NCBI GenBank assembly: GCA_000746015.1 | Contig: JQKK01000006.1 | Span: 124,001-188,000 of the forward strand | DNA from: Lachnospiraceae bacterium MA2020 | GTDB taxonomy: Bacteria; Bacillota; Clostridia; Lachnospirales; Lachnospiraceae | Length of the DNA stretch: 64,000 bases | Direction: 5' to 3' | Shown here: positions 26,737 through 36,148 of the stretch, one piece after another | Layout of the letters: the number at the start of each line of letters is the position of its first letter | Position numbering within the stretch: position 1 is the first letter of the stretch | Made by a program: the position numbers and the translations under genes | Notes under the pieces: generated by a model | What the model was told of the DNA's origin: nothing | The model's database searches: none | What the model saw: only the letters and a program-made list of their open reading frames with translations

Positions 26737-26923
26737 AAGCCAACCTCATTTTCCAGCATTTTATACTGTTTGCTTTTTAGTACATTTAAAATATTAGCAA
26801 ATATGTATGAGTGGCTTATGACAAAATGTAAACAATTTATAAATTTTGATTAAATTTTTATTCTTATATCATTTTCTCTTATTCATATTTCACAATACCA
26901 GGTTGCTTGTCATGGGGTAATAA

Positions 26924-27397
26924 TTACAGCTCTGCTGCAAGATTTACCATTTCAATCGCACCAACCGCACAATCATATCCCTTATTGCCTACCTTGCTTC
27001 CGGCTCTTGCTATAGCCTGCTCAATATTCTCTGTAGTAACGATTCCAAACATTACCGGGATTCCACTCTCAAGCGAAACGCTTGCAATTCCCTTTGACAC
27101 CTCATTGCAGACATAGTCATAGTGGGAAGTCTGACCTCTTATGACCGTGCCAAGACATATAACAGCATCATAATCTCCGGAATTCGCCATCTTCTTTGCA
27201 ATAAGTGGTATTTCAAAAGCTCCCGGAACCCACGCTGCTGTAATGTTATTCTCCAATACACCATGTCTCACAAGGCCATCAACAGCGCCGCCAACAAGCT
27301 TATTTACGATAATTTCATTAAATCTGGCAGCTACTATGCCTACCTTCATTCCCTGCTTTGCTACAAGTTTTCCCTCTAATACGTTGATCTCTTTCAT
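26924..27397 (-). CDS. ribH: 6,7-dimethyl-8-ribityllumazine synthase
   Basis: 157 residues from the ATG with GGAG 7 nt upstream; a TTG two codons earlier is disfavoured. Condenses the ribityl-aminouracil with dihydroxybutanone phosphate. Motifs: [29 protein letters not shown], the catalytic His in [19 protein letters not shown], and [19 protein letters not shown] near the C-terminus. Last gene of the rib operon, 36 nt after ribBA. The gap 26737-26923 below it is AT-rich with no clear terminator. Confidence 0.97.
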   Translation of the reverse strand: MKEINVLEGKLVAKQGMKVGIVAARFNEIIVNKLVGGAVDGLVRHGVLENNITAAWVPGAFEIPLIAKKMANSGDYDAVICLGTVIRGQTSHYDYVCNEVSKGIASVSLESGIPVMFGIVTTENIEQAIARAGSKVGNKGYDCAVGAIEMVNLAAEL

Positions 27398-27433
27398 TTT
27401 CAATCTCCTTAATTTTTATTTAAACGCCTGACC

Positions 27434-28645
27434 TCAGGCTAAATTTAACATGTGTCCCATCTTCTGCTGCTTTACTTTAAGATACTTATAATCATATTTC
27501 TGAGGCTCTATCTCAATTGGAACTCGCTTTTTTATCTCGATTCCAAAATCCGACAATCCATAGATCTTATCCGGATTATTAGTCATAAGACGTAGAGACT
27601 TCGCTCCCAAATCTTTAAGTATCTGCGCTCCAACCCAGTATTCACGCAGGTCAGGTGCAAATCCAAGCTTCACATTTGCCTCAACTGTATCAAATCCCTG
27701 CTCCTGAAGTGCATAAGCTTTGATCTTATTGATAAGTCCTATGCCTCTGCCCTCCTGGCGCATATAAAGAAGTATCCCCCTGCCTTCCTTCTCTATCATC
27801 TCCATAGCTTTTTCAAGCTGCAATCCGCAGTCACACTTCATTGAGCCAAAAGCATCTCCAGTCAGACACTCAGAATGAACTCTGCACAAAATGTCCTCAC
27901 CATCTCCGATATCTCCCTTTACAAGTGCTACGTGATGCTCACCTGTAATGTCATTTATATAGCCGTACATCTTAAATGTTCCATGCTGTGTCGGAAGAGT
28001 TGCCGCTGCCTCTGCAATAACATGCTTTTCATGTATCCTTATATAATCCTGCAGATCTTTTATCGTGATAAATACAAGATTATGCTCTGTCGCAAAGTCC
28101 TCAAGTTCGCTGCTTCTCATCATAGTCCCGTCTTCACGCATGATCTCACAGCACACACCCACATCCTCAAGACCTGCAAGTCTCATAAGATCTACCGTAG
28201 CCTCCGTATGACCATTTCTTACAAGTATTCCACCCTCTCTTGCAACGAGCGGAAATACATGTCCCGGCCTTCTGAAATCCTCTGCTCTTGCCTCTGGATT
28301 TACACATTCTCTCATAGTGAGACCGCGCTCTGCCGCTGATATACCCGTGGTTGTCTCTACGTGATCTATAGACACGGTAAAAGCTGTTCCGTGATTATCA
28401 GTATTATTTGTCACCATAGCATCAAAGCCGAGTTTTGCAGCCCTATCAGCGCTCATAGGAGTGCAGATGAGACCTTTTGCATAGCTTGCCATGAAATTAA
28501 TATTTTCCTGCGTAGCAAACTGAGCTGCACATATCATATCTCCCTCATTTTCTCTGTCCGGATCATCTGTACAGAGAATTATCTTTCCTTTTTTAAGCTC
28601 TTCCAAAGCTTTCTCAACTGTTGAATACTTAAATCCTTCTGCCAT
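27434..28645 (-). CDS. ribBA: Bifunctional DHBP synthase / GTP cyclohydrolase II
   Basis: 403 residues, ATG with AGGAGG 9 nt upstream. The N-terminal RibB half (about 1-200) has [12 protein letters not shown], the acidic metal site, and [19 protein letters not shown]. The C-terminal RibA half has the zinc ligands in [19 protein letters not shown] and the catalytic motif [11 protein letters not shown]. It makes both precursors of riboflavin from ribulose-5-phosphate and GTP. Second-last gene of the operon. Confidence 0.97.
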   Translation of the reverse strand: MAEGFKYSTVEKALEELKKGKIILCTDDPDRENEGDMICAAQFATQENINFMASYAKGLICTPMSADRAAKLGFDAMVTNNTDNHGTAFTVSIDHVETTTGISAAERGLTMRECVNPEARAEDFRRPGHVFPLVAREGGILVRNGHTEATVDLMRLAGLEDVGVCCEIMREDGTMMRSSELEDFATEHNLVFITIKDLQDYIRIHEKHVIAEAAATLPTQHGTFKMYGYINDITGEHHVALVKGDIGDGEDILCRVHSECLTGDAFGSMKCDCGLQLEKAMEMIEKEGRGILLYMRQEGRGIGLINKIKAYALQEQGFDTVEANVKLGFAPDLREYWVGAQILKDLGAKSLRLMTNNPDKIYGLSDFGIEIKKRVPIEIEPQKYDYKYLKVKQQKMGHMLNLA

Positions 28646-28659
28646 GTATCTTTCCCTCC

Positions 28660-29298
28660 TTAAAATCCGTTTTCTATCAAAAAATCCATCGTAAGAGTCT
28701 CCTGCTTTTTTTCTTTTCCAAGCAGCTTTGCCACATACTTAGCGATTATATCCGTCTCAATATTTACCGCATCTCCGACTGACTTATACTTCAGGATAGT
28801 CTCTGCCGCAGTATGTGGTATCACCGAAACCTTAAAGCATCTTTCATCCACATAGGCAACTGTAAGGCTTATGCCATCCAGCGTTATCGAGCCTTTTTCA
28901 ACTATTTCATAAAGCATCTCGGACGACGGCACTATGGTAAACCATATGGCATTTTCTTCTCTTGAAATGCTCTCTATCGTGCCTGTTCCATCAATATGCC
29001 CCGACACGATATGTCCACCAAATCGTGAATTTGCTCCCATTGCTCTTTCAAGATTCACCTGTGATCCGCTTCCAAGGCTTTTCAGAGAACTGCGCCTCAC
29101 GGTTTCCGCCATCACATCAGCCGTAAACTTATCACTGCCCAGAGAGGTAACTGTCAGGCAGATACCATTCACAGCAATGCTGTCTCCGATATGCGCATCC
29201 TCCAGCACCTTTTTAGCCCTGATGGCAATACTACCGGAGCTTCCCTGTATGCTCATTCTCTCGATAGTACCCATTTCTTCAACTATGCCTGTAAACAT
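28660..29298 (-). CDS. ribE: Riboflavin synthase alpha subunit
   Basis: 212 residues, ATG with GGGAGG upstream. Two lumazine-binding repeats: [15 protein letters not shown] with [17 protein letters not shown], and [13 protein letters not shown] with [15 protein letters not shown]. Dismutates two lumazines to riboflavin. The start overlaps the end of ribD by 16 nt, indicating coupled translation. Confidence 0.97.
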   Translation of the reverse strand: MFTGIVEEMGTIERMSIQGSSGSIAIRAKKVLEDAHIGDSIAVNGICLTVTSLGSDKFTADVMAETVRRSSLKSLGSGSQVNLERAMGANSRFGGHIVSGHIDGTGTIESISREENAIWFTIVPSSEMLYEIVEKGSITLDGISLTVAYVDERCFKVSVIPHTAAETILKYKSVGDAVNIETDIIAKYVAKLLGKEKKQETLTMDFLIENGF

Positions 29299-30389
29299 CG
29301 ATCAACCTCCCTGCGATATGTCAGCATCACATCATCACCAAATCTTTCGATATCCTTAAGCTTTAATCTATACGAATCCTCCACCTCATCTATCCCTGTT
29401 CCCTCAACAGGAAACCTGCCTTTTCCAGCAAATATCTTTGAGCCCACAAATGCTCTCACCTCGTTTACTATCCCATATTTAAGAGCAGAAGCATTTAGGG
29501 TTCCGCCGCCTTCAAGCAGGATACTGTCTATCTTCATCTCTCCTAGTTTTCTCATGAGGCACCTCAGGTCTACTCCATGGATATTCGGATCATAACAATT
29601 GATCACTTCCACCCCCACAGCTTCAAGTTCCCTTATTCTTGAAACGTCCTCATTTTTAACAGCAGATACAACTATCGTCCTCTGCTCTTTTGCCGTTTTG
29701 CATATTTGAGAATCGAGTGGTATCCGTAAACTACTGTCAGCTATTATGCGTATCGGGTCTTTGCCGCCTTCAAGTCTGCAGTTCAGCATCGGATCATCAG
29801 CAAGCACCGTCCCGATACCAGCCATTATGCCCATGCATCTGTGTCTCAACCGCTGCACCTCTGCTCTTGAAGCCTCATTCGTTATCCACTTGGATTTTCC
29901 TGTTTCTGTCGCTATCTTCCCGTCTGCCGTCATAGCATACTTCATGATCACATATGGAGTTTTCTTTGATATATAGTGAAAAAATATATCATTAAGTGCA
30001 TCGCACTCCTCTTTCATAAAGTGTCTTACAACTTCAATTCCGGCATTTTCTAAAATTTCAAAACCTTTGCCCCGCACCAGTTCATTTGGATCATCCGATC
30101 CCACGACTACTTTTTTTATGCCATTTTCAATAATCGCCTCTGTGCATGGCGGCTGTTTGCCTGTATGACAGCACGGCTCAAGCGTGCAGTACAGCGTTGC
30201 TCCGGCGGCAGGCTCAGTGAGTGACTTTATGGCGTTTCTCTCAGCATGAAGATCACCATATCTTGCATGGTAGCCTTCGCCAATTATCCTGCCATCCTTC
30301 ACTATCACTGCACCGACAAGCGGATTTGGATGGCAAAAGCCCTCTCCCTTCTTCGCCAGCTCTATAGCCCGGCACATAAATTTTTCCAT
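29283..30389 (-). CDS. ribD: Bifunctional riboflavin biosynthesis deaminase/reductase RibD
   Basis: 368 residues, ATG with AGAAGG 5 nt upstream. The deaminase half shows NPLVGAVIVKDGRIIGEGYH, HAERNAI (zinc His and catalytic Glu) and the Cys pair in CTLEPCCHTGKQPPC. The reductase half (about 145-360) has YAMTADGKIAT, GIGTVLADDPMLNCR and DSILLEGGGTLNASAL. First gene of the rib operon; transcription is controlled by the FMN riboswitch and terminator upstream. Confidence 0.97.
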   Translation of the reverse strand: MEKFMCRAIELAKKGEGFCHPNPLVGAVIVKDGRIIGEGYHARYGDLHAERNAIKSLTEPAAGATLYCTLEPCCHTGKQPPCTEAIIENGIKKVVVGSDDPNELVRGKGFEILENAGIEVVRHFMKEECDALNDIFFHYISKKTPYVIMKYAMTADGKIATETGKSKWITNEASRAEVQRLRHRCMGIMAGIGTVLADDPMLNCRLEGGKDPIRIIADSSLRIPLDSQICKTAKEQRTIVVSAVKNEDVSRIRELEAVGVEVINCYDPNIHGVDLRCLMRKLGEMKIDSILLEGGGTLNASALKYGIVNEVRAFVGSKIFAGKGRFPVEGTGIDEVEDSYRLKLKDIERFGDDVMLTYRREVDRCLQA

Positions 30390-30427
30390 TAAAACCTTCT
30401 TTCCAGGTTTTCAAGGTATTTAGGAAG

Positions 30428-30450
30428 CTGATGCACAGAAGATGCATCAG
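30428..30450 (-). promoter_or_regulatory. Hairpin between riboswitch terminator and ribD
   Basis: CTGATGC and GCATCAG with a 9-nt loop lie between the terminator and the ribD ribosome binding site, about 40 nt before the ATG. It may stabilise the read-through mRNA; no function is shown. Confidence 0.4.
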
Positions 30451-30454
30451 AAAA

Positions 30455-30492
30455 AAGAAAAACCCTGAGTCTATATATCTATAAACTCAGGG
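30455..30492 (-). terminator. Riboswitch-controlled terminator upstream of ribD
   Basis: CCCTGAGT and ACTCAGGG with additional paired loop sequence (TATAGA/TATATA region), followed by TTTTTCTTTTTT on the minus strand. Lies between the FMN riboswitch and ribD, the standard position for the expression platform. Confidence 0.9.
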
Positions 30493-30518
30493 CATAAAAC
30501 CTATACATAATATAACAA

Positions 30519-30630
30519 TTCTTCTTCCATCCAGACTATACTGTCGGTCCCGGAATCTCACCGGAGTCATGCGCTCTCACGCTAGCGGACTATACCGCCG
30601 ATCGGGAATTTCACCCTGCCCTGAAGACCT
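30519..30630 (-). promoter_or_regulatory. FMN riboswitch (RFN element)
   Basis: On the minus strand the conserved RFN segments appear in order: TTCAGGGCAGGGTGAAATTC, CGGCGGTATAGTCC, GCGAGAGC-type hairpin (GTGAGAGCGCATGACTCCGG), TGAGATTCCGGGACCGACAG and TATAGTCTGGATGGAAGAAG. FMN binding is expected to favour the downstream terminator and shut off ribDEBAH. Confidence 0.96.
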
Positions 30631-30669
30631 ATTTACTTTGTACTACCGAAAATTAGCATAACATCATTT

Positions 30670-31374
30670 TTAATTTTTTGCAACTTTTAATTTCTTTAAG
30701 TATTCCTTTTGTTCAGGACTTATCCTGTAGCTTTCGATAGACTTTTGAATAGCCTTATTGTGTGTCCAATCCGAAAGCCTTTTGCCTTCTATAAAGGGAA
30801 GCACCACGTCATACTGCTTCGCAAGTGCTGTTGCAAAATACCACGCTATCATCATATTTACGTAGTATTCTTCTGATCTTACCTTGGATACCATCTCGGG
30901 GTATTCTATATCAAAATCTTCATCAAGATAATGCTGCATCAGCATACCTATTGCAAAACGCACTGTATATGTTTCCTTAGAAGTTATCCACTCCCGGATT
31001 TTACTTAAAAGTTCGCTCTTATTCTTCTTAAATACCTTAGGAGAGAGCTGGTCGCAGGTTGCCCAGTTATCAATATAGGGCAAAAACTTCTCCAGCCGCT
31101 TTATGCACTCATCATAATCTTTGATCTCTGAAATAATAAAAGCATGAAGCTGTTTTTCGTCAAAATACTCATGCGGCAGGGTATCGAGAAAATCGCCTAT
31201 ATTGTCTTTCTTCAGCTCTTTTTTCGCCAGTTTCCTAAGCTCCGGAGTCCTGACTCCTATCACGCTGTCAGCACTTACAGTAGGTATAAGCTTAGCTTGA
31301 AAATCACGATATTTAATGTCCTGAAGACTAAATAATTCATCTTTGATCTCATCGATTATAGACTTATTTCCCAT
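30670..31374 (-). CDS. AlkD-like DNA alkylation repair protein
   Basis: 234 residues, ATG with GAGGGG 4 nt upstream. The all-helical HEAT-like DNA alkylation repair family is recognised by GVRTPELRKLAKKEL, HEYFDEKQLHAFIISEIKD, FLPYIDNWATCDQLSPKVF (the Trp/Asp site) and MIAWYFATALAKQYD. AlkD enzymes excise positively charged N3/N7-alkyl purines. The Asp in IDNWATCDQ corresponds to the catalytic position. Monocistronic, upstream of the rib operon. Confidence 0.9.
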   Translation of the reverse strand: MGNKSIIDEIKDELFSLQDIKYRDFQAKLIPTVSADSVIGVRTPELRKLAKKELKKDNIGDFLDTLPHEYFDEKQLHAFIISEIKDYDECIKRLEKFLPYIDNWATCDQLSPKVFKKNKSELLSKIREWITSKETYTVRFAIGMLMQHYLDEDFDIEYPEMVSKVRSEEYYVNMMIAWYFATALAKQYDVVLPFIEGKRLSDWTHNKAIQKSIESYRISPEQKEYLKKLKVAKN

Positions 31375-31405
31375 GTTCCCCTCCCATCATATAATGAGTT
31401 ACTTA

Positions 31406-33985
31406 TTATTCAACTACTCCTGCGTACTCATAGCCGGCTTCTTCTACTGCAGCCTTGATAGCTGCCTCATCAACATCCTTTGAATTTGTAATTGTTACAA
31501 GATTCTCCTCATGTGATGCTACTACACTGTCGATACCATCAATTGCTTCAAGAGCCTTCTTTACATGTGCCTCACAATGTCCACACATCATACCATTAAC
31601 TGTAATCTTCATTTCTCTGTTCTCCTTTTCTTTTTTATCATTTACTTTTATATCATTATCAGCATGAACATCTGCTGATCGTATGATCTCATGATCGATC
31701 GTATGCCTGACAGCCTTGTCCTTGCTTCCATCATGAACTCTAAGCCAGTTAAGCCTTAACGCATTAGAGACTACGCAAAAACTTGAAAGTCCCATAGCCG
31801 CTGCACCAAACATCGGATTCAGTGTCCAGCCGAAAGCTGCAACATAGCAGCCGGCAGCAAGAGGAATACCGATGACGTTATAGAAAAATGCCCAGAAAAG
31901 ATTTTCATGGATATTTCTAATCGTTGCTCTTGAAATCCTGATAGCTACTGCCACATCACGGATACTGCTCTTCATCAGCACAACATCCGCTGCATCTATG
32001 GCTATATCTGTTCCTGCTCCGATAGCGATTCCAACATCAGCTCGGGTAAGCGCCGGGGCATCATTTATTCCATCACCAACCATGGCAACTTTACCCACTT
32101 CCATGAGCTTTCTGATAACAGCTTCTTTTCCGTCAGGAAGTACTCCTGCAACTACTTCATCAACTCCGGCCTGCTCCGCAATTGCCTTCGCTGTGATCTC
32201 GTTATCGCCTGTCAGCATCACCACATGGATACCCATCTTCTTAAGCTCGCTAACCGCCTCAGGTGTATCCTCTTTTATTGTATCGGCAACCGCAATTACT
32301 CCGATAAGTTTATTATCTTTTGCAAAAAGAACCGGTGTCTTGCCTTGCAGAGATAATTCTTCCATAGATTTACTGTTTAATTCATCAGAACTTCTCAAAA
32401 TACCTGTAATAAATCTTGCATTTCCACCGGCTACAGAAGCGCCATCCAGCTTTGCCCTTAACCCATTTCCAGATAAAACTTCAAACTCCGTTGTCTCAAG
32501 AAGTTTGATATTTTGCTCTTTTGCATGCTCTATGATCGCTTTTGAAATAGGATGCTCGCTCTTTGATTCCAGTGCATAAGCTACTGTTAAGAGCTCGTTT
32601 TCACTTATGCCATCTGCTGGTATAGCATCCGTAACCCGCATGACACCTGTAGTTATAGTTCCGGTCTTATCAAGCGCAACTATCTGAGTTTTTCCTGTAA
32701 GCTCCTGCACTGCTGCTGTCTTAAACAGGATTCCGTTTTTGGCACCTACTCCGTTTCCAACCATTATCGCCACTGGAGTTGCAAGGCCTAAGGCACATGG
32801 ACAGCTGATCACAAGTACTGAAACTGCTCTTGCCATTGAGTATCCGAGAGACTCCCCTGCCAGCAGCCACGCTAGAAATGTGATAAGCGCTATACCGATG
32901 ACCACCGGTACAAACACGCCTGAAACTCTGTCTGCAATCTTTGCGATAGGCGCCTTAGTTGCCGCAGCGTCGCTTACCATTCGTATTATACCCGCAAGAG
33001 TGGTATCCTCGCCCACTCTGGCAGCTTCGCAGACCATATATCCTGAAGTATTTATCGTTGCAGCAGATACCTTGTCTCCAATCTGCTTTTCTACGGGAAC
33101 GCTTTCGCCCGTAAGTGCAGATTCGTTGACAGCGCTCTCTCCTTCTTTCACAATACCGTCTACGGGTATGCTGTCTCCCGGTCTTACAACAAATCTGTCT
33201 CCAACCTTTACCTCGTCTATCGCAACAGTTTTCTCTGTATCACCGTCAAGAATAACAGCCGTCTTTGGAGCCAGTTTCATGAGCGATTTCAGAGCATCAG
33301 TGGTCTTTCCCTTTGATCTCGCCTCTAGAGTTTTACCCACTGTGATCAGCGTCAGTATCGTTGCAGCAGACTCAAAATAAAATTGGTCCATGTAATACAT
33401 TACCTGATCTGTGTTTCCATCAAGCACAGCCCCTGTCATAGCAAAAAGCGCATATACACTGTAGGCATAAGAGGCTGTGGCACCTAGCGCCACCAGCGTA
33501 TCCATATTTGGAGACTTGTGAATAAGTCCCTTAAAACCGCTGATGAAAAACTTCTGATTTATCACCATTATAAATCCGGCTATCAGCAGCTGATACAGAC
33601 CCATTGCCACATGATTGCCATCAAGAAAGGTTGGCAGTGGCCAGTTCCATAACATATGTCCCATTGATACATACATCAGAGGGATCAGCAAAATGACTGA
33701 AGCTGTCAGTCGCTTTTTTAGTACCGGTGTCTCTGTATCTTTTAGTGAATCTTCATAGTTTTCAGGATTAGCACCTGTTTTGGCGGCACTTTTTAAGCTC
33801 ACGCCATAGCCGGCTGCTTCAACAGCCTTGATTATTTTTTCCGGAGATGCACTGCCCTGAACACCCATCGAGTTCGTAAGAAGGCTTACTGCACAACTCT
33901 CAACACCGTCTATGGCATTTACAGCCTTCTCAACTCTTGCCTGGCATGCAGCACAGCTCATTCCGGTAACGTTGTATTGTTCCAT
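31406..33985 (-). CDS. copA: Copper-exporting P1B-type ATPase with N- and C-terminal heavy-metal domains
   Basis: 859 residues. An HMA domain at the N-terminus (MSCAAC, Cys11 and Cys14), eight membrane helices, TGES at 292-295, the metal-transport CPC at 395-397 and the phosphorylated Asp439 in DKTGTIT, then [10 protein letters not shown] in the hinge. Unusually a second HMA domain (MMCGHCEAH) is fused at the C-terminus after a charged linker (about 770-793); that part looks like a copZ chaperone joined to the pump. Exports Cu(I) from the cytoplasm. Starts 84 nt after csoR, in one operon controlled by CsoR. Confidence 0.96.
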   Translation of the reverse strand: MEQYNVTGMSCAACQARVEKAVNAIDGVESCAVSLLTNSMGVQGSASPEKIIKAVEAAGYGVSLKSAAKTGANPENYEDSLKDTETPVLKKRLTASVILLIPLMYVSMGHMLWNWPLPTFLDGNHVAMGLYQLLIAGFIMVINQKFFISGFKGLIHKSPNMDTLVALGATASYAYSVYALFAMTGAVLDGNTDQVMYYMDQFYFESAATILTLITVGKTLEARSKGKTTDALKSLMKLAPKTAVILDGDTEKTVAIDEVKVGDRFVVRPGDSIPVDGIVKEGESAVNESALTGESVPVEKQIGDKVSAATINTSGYMVCEAARVGEDTTLAGIIRMVSDAAATKAPIAKIADRVSGVFVPVVIGIALITFLAWLLAGESLGYSMARAVSVLVISCPCALGLATPVAIMVGNGVGAKNGILFKTAAVQELTGKTQIVALDKTGTITTGVMRVTDAIPADGISENELLTVAYALESKSEHPISKAIIEHAKEQNIKLLETTEFEVLSGNGLRAKLDGASVAGGNARFITGILRSSDELNSKSMEELSLQGKTPVLFAKDNKLIGVIAVADTIKEDTPEAVSELKKMGIHVVMLTGDNEITAKAIAEQAGVDEVVAGVLPDGKEAVIRKLMEVGKVAMVGDGINDAPALTRADVGIAIGAGTDIAIDAADVVLMKSSIRDVAVAIRISRATIRNIHENLFWAFFYNVIGIPLAAGCYVAAFGWTLNPMFGAAAMGLSSFCVVSNALRLNWLRVHDGSKDKAVRHTIDHEIIRSADVHADNDIKVNDKKEKENREMKITVNGMMCGHCEAHVKKALEAIDGIDSVVASHEENLVTITNSKDVDEAAIKAAVEEAGYEYAGVVE

Positions 33986-34069
33986 TATAATCTCATCTCC
34001 TCTTCTTGCGATTCTTGCTTTTCCATGATACCAGTGTCATTCTGAGGCTTTATGCCGAAGAATCTCCGA

Positions 34070-34408
34070 CTATTTCATCAGTTTCTGTAAAGTAGTAACC
34101 AACTCGTCTATTACTTCATCATTTCCTTCCCTAATGTTGTCAGCGACACAGGTTCTCATGTGATTGCCAAGCAGAACCTTATTAAAGCTGTTCAGCGCAC
34201 TGGTAATGGCTGAAACCTGAACAAGAATATCCGTACAGTAGGCATCATTTTCAAGCATTCTCTCAACTCCTCTTACCTGCCCTTCGATCCTTTTTAATCT
34301 ATTCATGAGGTCCTTAAACTCTTTATCATCTCTTTCCTTTGTCTTACCCGAGCAGCAGCACTCACACATCTCCGGCTTTTCTTCCTGCATATTTGAAATA
34401 TCTGACAT
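34070..34408 (-). CDS. csoR: CsoR-family copper-sensing repressor
   Basis: 112 residues, ATG with AGGAG 8 nt upstream. Four-helix CsoR/DUF156 protein: RLKRIEGQVRGVERMLE, then the Cu(I) site Cys in AYCTDILVQ, His and Cys in LLGNHMRTCVAD. An N-terminal extension carries CECCCSGK, a Cys cluster beyond the canonical site. Cu(I) binding releases DNA and allows copA transcription. Two operator palindromes flank the promoter (34427-34487). Confidence 0.95.
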   Translation of the reverse strand: MSDISNMQEEKPEMCECCCSGKTKERDDKEFKDLMNRLKRIEGQVRGVERMLENDAYCTDILVQVSAITSALNSFNKVLLGNHMRTCVADNIREGNDEVIDELVTTLQKLMK

Positions 34409-34426
34409 ACTTATTCTCCTATATTG

Positions 34427-34487
34427 TATACCCCCTTAGGGTATCTTTATATTTGTAATCATATACCCCTACAGGGTATATTGTCAA
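34427..34487 (-). promoter_or_regulatory. csoR-copA promoter with two CsoR operator palindromes
   Basis: TTGACA (34487-34482) and TATGAT (34463-34458) are 18 nt apart on the minus strand. TATACCCCTACAGGGTATA (34462-34480) fills the spacer, and a second palindrome of the same type, TATACCCCCTTAGGGTAT (34427-34444), lies downstream near the start of transcription. G/C-tract palindromes flanked by TATA are typical CsoR sites. Confidence 0.85.
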
Positions 34488-34529
34488 TTAAATTTTTTCA
34501 AATTTAAATATTTAAAATTTTTTATATAT

Positions 34530-34561
34530 GAAAAGGTGCCCTGCAATATGCAGAGCACCTT
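34530..34561 (-). terminator. Terminator after glutamate-synthase-like gene
   Basis: AAGGTGC and GCACCTT with an inner CTGCA/TGCAG pair, followed by TTTTCATA and more AT-rich sequence on the minus strand, 14 nt beyond the stop at 34575. Confidence 0.8.
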
Positions 34562-34574
34562 GATTCTGTCAGAT

Positions 34575-35987
34575 TCACTTTCCTGCGTGTGTTATCCCCG
34601 TATATGATGAGATATCACTGTCGATCGTCACAAGATTTTTCAGCGAAAGCGAGTGGATATCATCAACTCCCGATATGCGCGCGAAAGTTTTAAGCTCCTC
34701 TGTCGATACCCTTAAGTAATTTGCTACTCTCTTTGCCCCGGCCTCTACATTTAATCTTGCCCTGAGCTCAGGGTTTTGCGTAGCTATACCAACCGGACAA
34801 TTGCCACTTCCGCATATCCTGTATTGCTGACATCCAAGAGCTATCAACGCTCCGCTTGCTACGGCTACAGCATCTGCTCCCATAGCTATCGCTTTGGCAA
34901 AATCTGCCGAAACCCGCAGTCCGCCGGTAATTACAAGTGACACATCACTCTTCACTTTATCGAGATATTTTCTTGCACGCGAAAGTGCATATATGGTCGG
35001 GACAGATGTTGCCTCCCGCAGGAAAAACGGCGAAGAGCCTGTCGCTCCACCACGTCCGTCAATAGTGATAAAATCCGGCTCAGCATAAAGGCAGTATTCC
35101 AGATCTGCCTCAATATTTCCTGCTGCAAGTTTTATACCTATCGGGCGTCCTTCCGACCTTTCTCTCAGCATGTCTACCATCTTCTTAAGGTCTTCCCTTG
35201 AATTGACCTCAGCAAACTTACTCGGGCTCTGAATGTCCTCACCCACATTTTTTCCTCTTACTGCGGCAATTTCAGGTGTCACCTTTTCACCCGGGAGATG
35301 TCCTCCCATTCCGGGTTTTGTTCCCTGTCCGATCTTTATTTCGATTGCATCCGAGTTTCTAAGGTTCTCGTCCGTAACGCTGTACTTATTTGGAATGTAC
35401 TCAAAAATATATTTATATGCAGCCTGTCTTTCCTCCGGAAGTATGCCTCCCTCGCCGCTGCACATGGCAGTTTTTACGCTTGCACTTCCCATAGCAAGTG
35501 CGGTCTTCGCCTCTTTTGACAGTGCTCCAAAAGACATGTGCGAAACATATATCGGGCTTTCCAGGACCATTGGCTTTTTGGCTTTCGGTCCTATCACAGT
35601 CCTTACACTGACCTCCTCACTATCATTCAAAGGCGCAGGATAGAGCTGCGCGCCGAGCAACAGTATATCTTCCCACTTAGGCATCGGCAGAAGTGTTCCC
35701 ATAGCCGCATGCAGTGACTCACCAGAGACTGACATCTGATGTATCTCATCCATGTAGCGGGCAGTTGGATCATTGCGCACATATGCAGGATCATAATCCG
35801 GCGCACTCTTATCCCCACTCTTTGCATTTGACGTTTCAGCTACCGCTTTATTCACAGGTGGCTCTTCAAGCGGCTTAAACCTGTCGGCAGGCTGCTTACA
35901 TATCGGACAAATATCCAATTCCGAAAACGGGCGTCCTTCCTTCTCTTCATCATAAACATAACCACAGATGCTGCATACATACTTCAT
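34575..35987 (-). CDS. Glutamate synthase-like FMN-binding protein with N-terminal rubredoxin domain
   Basis: 470 residues from the ATG with GGAGG 7 nt upstream; the 41-codon upstream extension lacks a ribosome binding site. Residues 1-40 form a rubredoxin-like iron site (CSICGY and CPICKQP). The rest is the synthase domain of archaeal-type GltB: HMSFGALSKEAKTAL, GEGGILPEER, IGQGTKPGMGGHLPG, ITIDGRGGATGSSP, and a Cys cluster in CGSGNCPVGIAT that could hold a 3Fe-4S centre. Without the amidotransferase domain of GltB it needs ammonia or another amidotransferase, or performs a related redox reaction. The rubredoxin probably delivers electrons to FMN. Confidence 0.88.
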   Translation of the reverse strand: MKYVCSICGYVYDEEKEGRPFSELDICPICKQPADRFKPLEEPPVNKAVAETSNAKSGDKSAPDYDPAYVRNDPTARYMDEIHQMSVSGESLHAAMGTLLPMPKWEDILLLGAQLYPAPLNDSEEVSVRTVIGPKAKKPMVLESPIYVSHMSFGALSKEAKTALAMGSASVKTAMCSGEGGILPEERQAAYKYIFEYIPNKYSVTDENLRNSDAIEIKIGQGTKPGMGGHLPGEKVTPEIAAVRGKNVGEDIQSPSKFAEVNSREDLKKMVDMLRERSEGRPIGIKLAAGNIEADLEYCLYAEPDFITIDGRGGATGSSPFFLREATSVPTIYALSRARKYLDKVKSDVSLVITGGLRVSADFAKAIAMGADAVAVASGALIALGCQQYRICGSGNCPVGIATQNPELRARLNVEAGAKRVANYLRVSTEELKTFARISGVDDIHSLSLKNLVTIDSDISSYTGITHAGK

Positions 35988-36148
35988 GGCAATACCTCCA
36001 CTTTTATGACCTCTCCCATAATAACGCCAGAGAAAAGAACTATACGCTACCATAAAGTTTATATCGGTTGGTTTAATGAAAAAGTTTAGGCATTTTTGCG
36101 CTTTATTCAAAATAAATTTTTAAAAACATTTTCACGCATAAGCAGTAT

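Noticed and set aside
30253-30447. Minus-strand ORF overlapping the ribD start and leader hairpin
   Set aside because: No ribosome binding site; overlaps ribD in another frame.
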